DNA of 64,000 nucleotides, from the NCBI GenBank assembly GCA_037200885.1, contig JBBCIN010000003.1:1178001-1242000 (forward strand), read 5' to 3'. Each line of letters starts with the position of its first letter. Within the stretch, counting starts at the first letter, position 1. The position numbers and the translations under genes were made by a program. Below are positions 17,436 to 25,343 of the stretch, piece by piece. Below the pieces are notes generated by a model. That model was not told the origin of the DNA. It did not search any database and was given only the letters and a program-made list of their open reading frames with translations. This DNA is from PMG-095 sp037200885 (GTDB lineage Bacteria; Myxococcota_A; Polyangia; Polyangiales; Polyangiaceae).

Positions 17436-18875
17436 TCAGAGCAAGCGCGGCGTCGCGTTCTTCGCCAGCTGCAGGGCCTGCTCCGGGAACCACGCGCCCG
17501 CGGCCGGATCGACGATTCCCCAAAGCGGGTCGAAGTGATTGAGTGCGTCGCCGGTCAACCCCCAAATGTTGTACTTGCTGTAATCCCAACCTCGCGCTCC
17601 GCCCGCGATGTCACAAGAGCCGTCGGATTGGCCCGGAGTTTTGACCCACAAGTATGCGTCGACGAGCGGCACTCCGGTGCTGGCCGTTGGGCGTAGGCCC
17701 AGGCCGGCCCCATAGGGGTTGCACCAGTTACCCGAGTCCAGTGCGGCGATCACGCTTGCGGGCTGATTGTAGGGCGCGGCGGCATAGGGCGCGCTGTTCA
17801 GCACTCCCTTGCCGTTGCGGCTCGTGTCGATGACGAAGTGCACTTGCGCGCTCGCCCCGCCCATCAGCCCTTCGTTCGCGGCCGTAACGCCAGCAGCGAA
17901 CTCGGGCGTGTAGTTCACCTTCGTGTAATTCGTAGCGGGATCGTACTGACCCGTGCAGTAATCGAAATGCGGAAGGCCCGTGTCGGGATTCTGCATCCAA
18001 CTCGGACCCACGCCGGGCGTGCCGGCAGTCAAGCAGTCGGAAACCCAAATGCCGAACTGCGTCGACTGATCAGTCGGCTGGTAATTCGATACGTTGACGT
18101 AGAAGCCTTGGACTTGTTGCACGCCAGCGACAAACCCCGCCTTGTACAGGCGGTAGGCGGCTTCACCCACGCCGAGCCAGGCGCTGTGCGTCGCATCCAA
18201 GTAGACCGAGGCTTTGGGCGCGTGGCTCTTCAGGCTGCTGATGGCGTATTGAATTTGAGCGTAGCGTTCCGCGGCGCTCGCGCCGGGTGCGGGGATGGTC
18301 GCGCCGCTCGCGTCCGTGACGGTCGGCTGGCACCACTCCATCGCACCGAACAGGGGCGTGTTGTATGGGATCAAACCCAAACCATCCGGCTCCAAGATCA
18401 CCAGCGCCTCGGCGCTGCCGATGCCGTTGGCGAAGGCGTCAATCCACTTCTTGTACGCGGCCGTGTCGAGCGCGCCACCCGAGGAATATTGGGCGCAGTC
18501 GCGAAACGGCAGGTTATAAGCCACTAGAACCGGCACTCGCTTTTCGAGCTTGGCCGCGAGGGCCGTCTTTTGCACCGAGCGGCGCACCTCAGTGGGCGTA
18601 CCGCCATCGAACCACACGGCGCTCGGGATGGTTTCGAGGGCGGCGATCGCCAACGCGTCGGCCAGCTTGCGCTTGCGTACCAGCTGTTCGGCTTGCTTGA
18701 CCGCGCCGGGATCGGGCGGCGGCACGTAGAACTTGGTGCTCGTGGACAAGTCGCACGAGCCTCTCAGCTCGGCGTCCGTACTCGCGACGCCGCCCTCACT
18801 CGAGCTCGCGCTGCCGCAGCCGAGACTCGTGACACCCAAGGCCAGCCCGCCGATTACAAATATCGCTTTCTGCAT
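17436..18875 (-). CDS. glycoside hydrolase family 6 cellobiohydrolase/endoglucanase
   Basis: A secreted GH6 cellulase, inverting, acting on cellulose chains. The lipoprotein signal MQKAIFVIGGLALGVTSLGC gives ATG 18875 as the start, with GGGAG 10 bases upstream; the longer upstream reading is not needed. GH6 motifs are present: the catalytic acid region FRDCAQYSSGG (Asp of RDC), VILEPDGLG (catalytic Asp loop) and VIDTSRNGKG. The C-terminal YLWVKTPGQSDGSCD substrate loop is also typical. No carbohydrate-binding module or GS tail is present, unlike the GH5 neighbour. Length is 479 residues. Confidence 0.94.
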   Translation of the reverse strand: MQKAIFVIGGLALGVTSLGCGSASSSEGGVASTDAELRGSCDLSTSTKFYVPPPDPGAVKQAEQLVRKRKLADALAIAALETIPSAVWFDGGTPTEVRRSVQKTALAAKLEKRVPVLVAYNLPFRDCAQYSSGGALDTAAYKKWIDAFANGIGSAEALVILEPDGLGLIPYNTPLFGAMEWCQPTVTDASGATIPAPGASAAERYAQIQYAISSLKSHAPKASVYLDATHSAWLGVGEAAYRLYKAGFVAGVQQVQGFYVNVSNYQPTDQSTQFGIWVSDCLTAGTPGVGPSWMQNPDTGLPHFDYCTGQYDPATNYTKVNYTPEFAAGVTAANEGLMGGASAQVHFVIDTSRNGKGVLNSAPYAAAPYNQPASVIAALDSGNWCNPYGAGLGLRPTASTGVPLVDAYLWVKTPGQSDGSCDIAGGARGWDYSKYNIWGLTGDALNHFDPLWGIVDPAAGAWFPEQALQLAKNATPRLL

Positions 18876-19099
18876 GAAAAACTCCCAACTTTTACAGAAC
18901 CAACACACCCCGCGGTGTCGCGTCTGTTTGGTTTACAACCAGAAAGTGCCAGTAACATGAGGGGTAGAGCGGGCCATATAGCGATCTATTCAGGCCCTCT
19001 ACGACCGGCCAATTGGGTGTTTAAACCGTGTTTAATCCCTGTCCACGCTCGGCGGGCCGAGCTACCTTCTTCCACTTGTCACCTTGGACTGCGCAACGC

Positions 19100-19813
19100 A
19101 TGGGAGCGATTGTTGGCGCGGGGTTGGCAATTGCTTTCGTGATCTGGATCCGCACGCGCGCTACCCCATGCCCCGGCGCGGTCACGCTCGAATTTCACCC
19201 GCCACTCGCTGACCGCGGCCGCTATCACATTCAGCTCGACTGGGAAGGCGGAAATCCGTGCCAATTCAGCATCGACCTGCCGCTCGACGCCAAAGCGAAG
19301 AACGGAGCAAAGACCGGCTGTGGCATCGCGCTCGAACTGCGCACGCAGATACAGAACGAGCAGGCAAGCATCGCCGGCCTGACCTTTGCTGCGGCGCCGG
19401 CGCGCTTCAGACTGCAAGTCGAACGCGACCTCGAATCCATCTACGACGCGCAACTCGAACCGAAATTCGCTCCCTATCCGACGACCCGCGCTGAAGATAA
19501 GCACTTCTGCGGCGAGCGCGCGTTGGTGCTCCCGCCTTGCTTGCGCGGCAGTTCGGAGTGCGCGCCCTTCCCCGCCCGATGCACCGGACCGGAGGATTGC
19601 CCATCGAAACAAGCCTGCTGCCTAACCCCCGAATGGGGGCGTGATTTCGGCCCCCTTTCAGCCAGTGAATGCAGCTCGACCAACAGCTGCTTTTCGCATT
19701 TGGGACATCTCGCTTGCCACGGGGACGGCGAGTGCCCTCCGGGCATGCGCTGCGGCGACCCTTCGCTCGCAGCCGACTTTTCGAAGCCAGTATCAGTCTG
19801 TCGAGACCGATAG
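19100..19813 (+). CDS. Cys-rich membrane-anchored hypothetical protein
   Basis: A 237-residue protein beginning at ATG 19100 with an uncleaved-looking membrane segment (GAIVGAGLAIAFVIWI). A beta-rich central domain follows (TLEFHPPLADRGRYHIQLDWEGG, LPLDAKAKNG). The C-terminal third carries paired cysteines in CTGPEDCPSKQACC, ECSSTNSC and CHGDGECPPGMRCG, a pattern common in myxobacterial exported proteins with EGF-like or disulfide-rich tails. A longer start at 19028 is possible. The function is unknown. Confidence 0.72.
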   Translation: MGAIVGAGLAIAFVIWIRTRATPCPGAVTLEFHPPLADRGRYHIQLDWEGGNPCQFSIDLPLDAKAKNGAKTGCGIALELRTQIQNEQASIAGLTFAAAPARFRLQVERDLESIYDAQLEPKFAPYPTTRAEDKHFCGERALVLPPCLRGSSECAPFPARCTGPEDCPSKQACCLTPEWGRDFGPLSASECSSTNSCFSHLGHLACHGDGECPPGMRCGDPSLAADFSKPVSVCRDR

Positions 19814-19958
19814 CCGGCGGCGAATTTCGACTCGCGAAAACGGCTTCGCGGGGTCGAGGCATCAGATCTTTGGGATTGGGTTGGCTCCAACATGGATCGA
19901 AAGTTCGAGCAGCGGTCGGCCGCCGGTGCCGCGCGTTTCGTGCGCGCCGAAAAAAAAT

Positions 19959-19976
19959 ATACTGTGAACACAGTAT
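19959..19976. promoter_or_regulatory. 18-bp palindrome ATACTGTG-AA-CACAGTAT
   Basis: A perfect 8-base inverted repeat around a 2-base centre, in an AT-rich stretch after seven A residues. It lies in the spacer between a hypothetical gene and the decayed nuclease. The shape is that of an operator for a dimeric repressor. No cognate regulator is in the window. Confidence 0.45.
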
Positions 19977-20059
19977 CATTTCCGGCCGCGAGGCGACCGT
20001 CCCGACAGGCGTCGATTCGGCCAAGGTCCACGAATCGAGTGAAGTCTGCGCACGGAGAC

Positions 20060-20380
20060 GCGGTAAGGACGCCCGCGCCGACCGTACCGGCGCTGCCCAC
20101 TCCGCCCGAAATAATGAACAATTCCTGCCCCTGTCCGGCCAGGCTGCGACTGTAAGTCTCGAGCTTTTCCCACGGACCCTGATTGTTGTTGGCGGCCTGA
20201 GGCACCTTGTTCGAAAGATGAAAGGTGAGCGAATTGGCGGCCGCCAACGCGGTGCGATCGCCTGACGGGCACATGTGCCCGCGGTCGTAGCCGCTACCGC
20301 TGAGGTCAGCGAGGCTCGCCTGCGGCATCGCCGAAGGCAGAGTGTCGTCGACAGCAGAGTTCGACGCCGGAAACGGGGCG
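20060..20380 (-). pseudogene. fragment of a DNA/RNA non-specific endonuclease
   Basis: The minus strand encodes the central part of a NUC-family endonuclease (Serratia/NucA type), including the catalytic block SGSGYDRGHMCPSGDRT with the active-site His, the TFHLSNKVPQ and NNNQGPWEKLE metal-binding region, and QELFIISGGVG. The N-terminal third of a normal nuclease is missing: the upstream sequence is already the tail of the neighbouring hydrolase. The homology stops around 20060, where no reading frame gives the expected C terminus. An in-frame ATG at 20328 exists, so a short product is not excluded, but a working enzyme is unlikely. Confidence 0.65.
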
Positions 20381-20414
20381 CAAATGTGGAGTCGGCTGCG
20401 CTCCGCGAAGCAGC

Positions 20415-21401
20415 TCAGCGAGCTGCGCTTCGTCGTTCGATCAGCCTGCCGCCGTCTCGGCTCGCAAACCAGGTCGAGCCGAGGTGTCGGGGCAGCATCG
20501 AGGCGTACAGCACATCGCGCAGCGCGTTCGTTTCCCAGGTGACCGAAGAATGAGCAACCTCGGTGCGCACGAACACGGCTCCGGCGTGAGAGAGATCTCT
20601 GCGCGAGAGCTCGCCTTCGCGCAGCTCCTCGGAGACGAGCACTCCCGATCGCTCCAGCGCCGCGCGTAGGCCGTTGTTGATCGGTTCGGTCGGCGCACCC
20701 GCGGTAAAATAGCTCACCAACTTGTGACGGCTCGTCACTGGATCGCCGCGGCGCTCGAGCACCCACTCGCGGAACACTTCGCTCTCGGCATAGAGGGCAT
20801 CGAAGAGATAAGTCTCGGAGACATCGACCCCACCCTGACGCAGACTGCACGCGGCCGCGTGGTAGCCCCCGGAGTGCGCCGACAGACACACTCGTCCGAG
20901 TCGCGCTCGCTCGGGAAAGCGCGAATCAGCGAGCGTCGCTCGCGCGGTTCGCGCGGCCGTCGATAAGGCGCCGCCCAGCAGACGCGCGAGAGCGCCCGGT
21001 GAAGTGAGGCGTCCGCACGATGAATCGGCGGCGAACAGCGCCAGCTGGGGCACGACCAAGACCGCGTTCTGGCGACTGTCGACGAGCTGCTCGCGCAGCG
21101 CGTGCGCCGAAATCGCGCGCTCGGCGCTGCTGTTGTGCCCGTGAAAATGCACCAGCGCCGAGATCCCCTCTTCGGCTTGATAGCGATACCGTTCGGGCAC
21201 GAACACGATCACCGTGTCGTCCCCGTGACCGATGCCGGCGAACGGCGCTTGAGGCAACCCAAGCACCAATGTCGTTCCGAGCGCGTCGCGGGCCTGCGTC
21301 TTGAGCCGAGGGCGGCCCACGCCTCGCGCGCTCTGGGCGAACGCAGCCGCGGAGAGCAAGGGGGTTTGTACTAGGGCAGCCAGTACCGTACGGCGGTGCA
21401 T
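20415..21401 (-). CDS. exported alpha/beta-hydrolase-like protein
   Basis: A 328-residue protein with a signal peptide (MHRRTVLAALVQTPLLSAAAFAQ, cleavage after FAQ), hence ATG 21401. The fold resembles an alpha/beta hydrolase: VHFHGHNSS could form the oxyanion region, and RVCLSAHSGGYHAAAC contains a nucleophile-elbow-like HSGG serine. A later Asp/His pair cannot be assigned with certainty. Exported proteins of this shape occur in myxobacteria without a known substrate. The C terminus abuts the decayed nuclease. Confidence 0.75.
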   Translation of the reverse strand: MHRRTVLAALVQTPLLSAAAFAQSARGVGRPRLKTQARDALGTTLVLGLPQAPFAGIGHGDDTVIVFVPERYRYQAEEGISALVHFHGHNSSAERAISAHALREQLVDSRQNAVLVVPQLALFAADSSCGRLTSPGALARLLGGALSTAARTARATLADSRFPERARLGRVCLSAHSGGYHAAACSLRQGGVDVSETYLFDALYAESEVFREWVLERRGDPVTSRHKLVSYFTAGAPTEPINNGLRAALERSGVLVSEELREGELSRRDLSHAGAVFVRTEVAHSSVTWETNALRDVLYASMLPRHLGSTWFASRDGGRLIERRSAAR

Positions 21402-21467
21402 GGTGTTTCCGGCATGCCCGAAGCCGCTCACCCGGGCCAACTTTCGCGGTCCCAATGCGACCTCTCT

Positions 21468-21532
21468 CCCGCCCACCGACGATTCTTGCCCGCCAGCTCA
21501 CGATTTTTGCCCGCCAACGGTCGCGATTCTTG
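21468..21532. repeat. three imperfect 21-23 bp tandem repeats
   Basis: Units of the type CCCGCC-N7/9-CGATTCTTG begin at 21468, 21489 and 21510. They lie in the 268-base non-coding spacer upstream of the hydrolase gene. There are too few copies, and no spacers, for a CRISPR. Confidence 0.7.
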
Positions 21533-21542
21533 GCTTCGGGAA

Positions 21543-21596
21543 TTTTTTTGATGGTCACGCTTCCACTCGCACGCCGTCCCAGCCTTCGGCGTCGCG
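21543..21596. repeat. dispersed intergenic repeat, copy 1
   Basis: A 54-base block sharing TTTTTTTGATGGTCACGC at one end and AGCCTTCGGCGTCGCG at the other with a second copy at 39459-39511. The middle 18-20 bases differ between copies. It directly follows the tandem repeats. Confidence 0.65.
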
Positions 21597-21669
21597 TGCC
21601 GGGGATCGCGCGCGGCTGCGAGGTGCGCGGCTGGAACGCGATCGCCCCCTCTGACTCGCGCCATCCAAG

Positions 21670-22206
21670 CTAGGGCGCCTGACAGTCCACTTCTTGTCGG
21701 GCGCCGGCAATGGTCGAGTAACACATCAGGCCCGGGGAGCAGAGATCGCGGTAGCAGGCTTGGTCGCAGCCCGTCGGACCGCTGCCGCACGGATCGCTCA
21801 CGCAGCGCGACGTGGTCGTGCCGTTCGTGAACTCCAGCACGCAAATCGTTCCTGAGGGGCAGGAGGTGTCTGCACAAGCCGTAGCCATACAAGCCGTCGT
21901 CGTCACGTCGGCAATCTCCGACCCGTTGCATAACGCTTGCACCACTCCGGGCCCCGCGCAGTCCCGATAGATGCAGCTCCCAACACCGGCGCAGGCGGCA
22001 CCCGGCGCAGGGATCGCTTGCGGGCAACGCCCACTCAGCCCGGCGGTCCCAGCGCTACCGGAGGTCCCGCCGCTATCGGCCGCCCCGCCGCTGCCCGGCG
22101 CTCCACCGCTGCCGTCAGTGCCGGGTCCGTCGCTCGTGGAGCAGCCTCCGAGCGCGAGCGCGAGTGCGGTCATGCTCGCGAGGCCGACAATGTAAGGGTA
22201 AGCCAT
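21670..22206 (-). CDS. Cys-rich lipoprotein
   Basis: A 178-residue lipoprotein: signal MAYPYIVGLASMTALALALGGC with a lipobox LGGC, then a Gly/Ser linker, then a domain with about 18 cysteines (CIYRDCAGPG, CMATACADTSCPSGTIC, CDQACYRDLCSPGLMC) that probably forms disulfide-stabilised loops on the cell surface. ATG 22206 is chosen because it gives a canonical signal peptide. The gene is divergent from the propeller lipoprotein at 22.5 kb. The function is unknown. Confidence 0.82.
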   Translation of the reverse strand: MAYPYIVGLASMTALALALGGCSTSDGPGTDGSGGAPGSGGAADSGGTSGSAGTAGLSGRCPQAIPAPGAACAGVGSCIYRDCAGPGVVQALCNGSEIADVTTTACMATACADTSCPSGTICVLEFTNGTTTSRCVSDPCGSGPTGCDQACYRDLCSPGLMCYSTIAGARQEVDCQAP

Positions 22207-22512
22207 GAGGCGCAATCTTAGCGTGTCCTCAGCAAATGCGCGGCAGCGCCGCGCGGGAGTGCGGAAAGCCCCGAGGCGTCCAGCGCGCGCGGCATTGGCG
22301 CCAGCGCACTTTTCGCTGCCTAAGCCCATGAGTATTGTTTCGGGGCTCCTCGCGACACTAGCCGCACCGCCGGAGCCGTGGTTGTCAAAGCTATGCGGCA
22401 AGAGGGTCGCGCGACAAAGGCGAGAGGACTCCGTCATGGATCAGCGAATGAACAATCGCTTCTGTACGAGCGGACATGCTCGCGTCATCGCTCCTGAGCA
22501 AGGTCTTTGACC
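22207..22512. other. 306-base divergent spacer
   Basis: This separates two divergent lipoprotein genes and presumably holds their promoters. I see no other feature. Confidence 0.5.
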
Positions 22513-24390
22513 ATGGCCAAAAAGCGCGCAGAGCCCTGGTTGCTGGTCCTCGGTCTCGGCGCCCTGGGTGGGCCGAGCGCCTGCCTATCCGATGTAACAA
22601 TTCCCCAATGCGTGCTCGACGGCGACTGCGGCGTGAGCGGTGGCGTTGGTGATAGCGGCGGCGCGGACGGCATTGGCGAGAGCGGGAGCGCAGGGGCGGA
22701 TTCCGCGTCGGGAGGGCCTGGCACCTTGGTGGTCGACACTGGCGGCAACGGAGCCGGAGGTAGCGCTCACGCCGGCAGCGGCTCGCGCGGGGGCGTTGGG
22801 GTCGGCGGGACGAGCATGGCGGGCGGCGGGGGATCGTTCGGCGGTGCGCCGATAGCGGGTACCGGAGGCAGCGCGGGTACCGGAGCTGCGGGAGGGGAGC
22901 CGTGGTGTTGCTTCGACCTTCCAATCGAGCTGCCGGGTCCGTGCACAGGCCAGCCGTATTCGACGTCGCTCACCGTTTACGGCGGGACGAGTCCGTATCA
23001 TTGGACGGTTAGCGCGAGCACCGGAACGTGGAACATCGCGCCGGATTTGAGCAGCCCAGACGGCAGCGCGGTCACGCTCGAGGGCGAGCCGGCGGCGGGC
23101 GCAGTCGAGCTCACGGTGGTCGTGACCGACGCCAAAGAACACCAGCAGAGCGCGACGTATCCCCTCGTGCCGCGGAGCTCCTGTTACTTTGCCTACGTCG
23201 CTCCCACGGGCGGGCAAAGCCAACTGCAGTTGCTCGATCCGCTGTTGAAGGTGCCCGCGCCCGTGACGCTCGTCAACAACACGAGCGTGTTCGACTTCAA
23301 GTTCTCGCCGGATGGCCGCTTTCTGGCTTATCGCTTTGGCCAGGGCACGGCGCACCCGCAGGGCGCACACCTATCGCTCGTCGATCTCGTCAGCTTTCAG
23401 GATCAAACCTTGCTCCTGGGTGAGGACGAAGTGACCGCCTTTGATTGGTCGGCGGATTCGCGCACGCTGGCCGTCGCCTTCGATACCGATCAAGACAGCT
23501 ACTTGGGCGGCGTTCACATTCAAGTCGCGGGGAGCGCAGCCGCCACCCTGCAAACCTTGACCCCGACGCCGATCGTCGCCACCGCTAGTCTCAGCTGGTT
23601 TGCCGGGAAATACGTGGCCTTTTCCGGGGAGAGCGACCAGCCGCCCCTCATTGCCCCGTATTTTTCCGAGCTCCTCTCCGGGGGGTTCGACGTGCCGTTC
23701 GAGTCCGATATCTTCTTCCACACGGTGCGGCGGCTGAAAGGCAATGACGTCGGCTTCTTCGCTACGGGTACCACTGACAGTGGGGACAGTGTTTTCTATT
23801 GGCCGAACGACAGCGACTTCTACTCGGCTGAGCATCAGGCCGACTTCATTGCGCCGAGCGGGCACTTCAGCGCCCAACTGGTCGGCACCTCGCTACGGAT
23901 TCGCGGTGCGGAGCAGGACTTTAACCAGGCTCCGCTTATTCAGAGCCCGGCCGCCACGGGCTGTCCCAAGTTGCTCACTTGGGCCGAGCAACGCGAGCGA
24001 ATTGCCTGCGCCGCGGACGTTGCTGCCACCGCCACCGTCCCGGCACACGGGGAAATCAGGATTTTCGATCTCGGTTCTCCGGCGTCGGGCCCGCTCGCAG
24101 TCAGCACGGTCGAAGGTTACTGCACTGAGCCTTCGGACCAAGTGCCTACCGCGCAGACCTGTGCGCCGCTCGAATACGATTACACGCAGGGCAGCTCCAC
24201 ACTGCAGACACGCCTGTTTTCGCCCTCGGGCCGCTGGCTCGCGTTCACCAAGAGCACGCCTCCGCCCGGGGGGACCAGGCTGTATCTTGCGGATCTGAGC
24301 CAAACTCCGATGACCGTCGTGCGCAGCGACTTGGTCGCCGCTTTCGTCGCGGTCACGGCTCCGGTGGTGCTCGCGTTTTCCCCCCGATGA
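22513..24390 (+). CDS. exported beta-propeller lipoprotein, interrupted by a frameshift
   Basis: A 625-residue reading frame from ATG 22513 (AAGG 9 bases upstream) with a signal-peptide-like N terminus (LLVLGLGALGGPSAC), a long Gly/Ser/Ala linker, an Ig-like part (SLTVYGGTSPYHWTVSASTGTW) and then propeller blades with repeated KFSPDGRFLAYRFG, FDWSADSRTLAVAFD and LFSPSGRWLAFTKS motifs. The last blade starts at AFSPR and stops at once. Removing one C from the run of six at 24380-24385 restores FSPDEQFLLKQQGTLLTL and joins the frame that continues to 24757. The gene is therefore either a recent pseudogene or contains a base-call error. Confidence 0.8.
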   Translation: MAKKRAEPWLLVLGLGALGGPSACLSDVTIPQCVLDGDCGVSGGVGDSGGADGIGESGSAGADSASGGPGTLVVDTGGNGAGGSAHAGSGSRGGVGVGGTSMAGGGGSFGGAPIAGTGGSAGTGAAGGEPWCCFDLPIELPGPCTGQPYSTSLTVYGGTSPYHWTVSASTGTWNIAPDLSSPDGSAVTLEGEPAAGAVELTVVVTDAKEHQQSATYPLVPRSSCYFAYVAPTGGQSQLQLLDPLLKVPAPVTLVNNTSVFDFKFSPDGRFLAYRFGQGTAHPQGAHLSLVDLVSFQDQTLLLGEDEVTAFDWSADSRTLAVAFDTDQDSYLGGVHIQVAGSAAATLQTLTPTPIVATASLSWFAGKYVAFSGESDQPPLIAPYFSELLSGGFDVPFESDIFFHTVRRLKGNDVGFFATGTTDSGDSVFYWPNDSDFYSAEHQADFIAPSGHFSAQLVGTSLRIRGAEQDFNQAPLIQSPAATGCPKLLTWAEQRERIACAADVAATATVPAHGEIRIFDLGSPASGPLAVSTVEGYCTEPSDQVPTAQTCAPLEYDYTQGSSTLQTRLFSPSGRWLAFTKSTPPPGGTRLYLADLSQTPMTVVRSDLVAAFVAVTAPVVLAFSPR

Positions 24391-24757
24391 GCAATTTTTG
24401 CTGAAGCAACAGGGGACGCTGCTCACGCTCCACCTGCTCTCGGCGCCGCAAAATTCAGGGCAGAACTCGGCTCCGCGTCTGATCAGCAACCAAATCGTGC
24501 TCGACCCGAACGCAGGCAGCGCATGTTTGGATGACTATGCGACTGACCCGCAACGCTGGTGCGGTGCCACCGACCGCGTGCGCCCGTTTCGCTGGTCAGC
24601 TAATTCGAAGTGGTACGCATATCGAAGCATCGATAAGGGAGAGAATCATTTGACCATAGCGTCGGTCGCGCAGTTCCCTAATAATCCTTCCACCTACCCG
24701 TTCGTCGCTGCTGACTGTGCGGGAGCCTGCAGTGGAGACTTCGCGTTCCAGCCCTGA
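24391..24757 (+). pseudogene. out-of-frame C-terminal part of the propeller lipoprotein
   Basis: In the +1 frame the propeller resumes (DEQFLLKQQGTLLTLHLLSAPQNSGQ) and runs to FAFQP, including another blade-like FRWSANSKWYAYRSID. It has no convincing start of its own. The boundary is the C6 tract at 24380-24385. Confidence 0.75.
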
Positions 24758-24800
24758 GTTAGGGCTTACGTGTCTCCCCTACCAACGAGAAGGATCTGCC

Positions 24801-25253
24801 ATGTCTAGTCAAAGTTTCACAGCCATCAATCAGCCTGTTGCCGCGAGCCCAATCGAATTCGATATCACGCCGGTAGCGCCGTTTTGGATATCTGAAGTGC
24901 TCGTTTATCTCAACACTTCGTATCCCCCTCCGGCAGCGTACGGGAAGATCAAGGTGGGTAGTCCAGCCCACCCCTCTCACCTCACTATCTCCGTCGATCA
25001 AGCGATCTTCGACCAAATCTGCGCTTGCCTCGGGGGTTCGACGGTCGACCTCAGCATCGAGTACGACGGCGTGACCGTCTACAACGCATATTGCGTAGCG
25101 GAGCCCTTGCGCGCTCTCTTGGCGCATCTCGACAATAAGCTGAGCGACGTTGCCACGACCGTCCACGCCGTGAAGGCGCACCTCGAACGGCGAGTCGATC
25201 GCATCTCGGAGATCTCCGAGCTCGGCCTAAAAAAGACCGGCTCGGGCGGCTGA
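24801..25253 (+). CDS. hypothetical protein with C-terminal coiled coil
   Basis: A 150-residue protein starting at ATG 24801 with an AGAAGGA ribosome site. The first 100 residues look beta-rich (IEFDITPVAPFWISEVLVYL, STVDLSIEYDGVTVYNAYC). The remainder is a heptad-like helix (LLAHLDNKLSDVATTVHAVKAHLERRVDRISEI) likely to mediate oligomerisation. It has no signal peptide. It converges on the phosphoesterase operon and is separated from it by a strong hairpin, so a link to that system is possible but unproven. Confidence 0.72.
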   Translation: MSSQSFTAINQPVAASPIEFDITPVAPFWISEVLVYLNTSYPPPAAYGKIKVGSPAHPSHLTISVDQAIFDQICACLGGSTVDLSIEYDGVTVYNAYCVAEPLRALLAHLDNKLSDVATTVHAVKAHLERRVDRISEISELGLKKTGSGG

Positions 25254-25263
25254 AGCTGCGCGG

Positions 25264-25308
25264 GCGGCCTGGTCGAGCGAGTGCGCTGGCACTTGCCGAC
25301 CAGGCCGC
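25264..25308. terminator. extended hairpin between convergent genes
   Basis: A perfect 12-bp stem (GCGGCCTGGTCG / CGACCAGGCCGC) continues into an inner 8-bp stem (GCGAGTGC / GCACTTGC, one G-U pair) with a GCTG loop. It probably terminates both converging transcripts. It has no U-tract. Confidence 0.75.
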
Positions 25309-25343
25309 ATCTCGGGGAGAAGCCCTCCCCTGCGGGCACCACT

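Noticed and set aside
19959..19976. LexA box
   Set aside because: Arms CTGT/ACAG are separated by 4 rather than 8 bases, and it does not fit the myxobacterial LexA consensus I know.
21468..21532. Possible CRISPR array
   Set aside because: Only three contiguous 21-23 bp units without unique spacers, and no cas genes.
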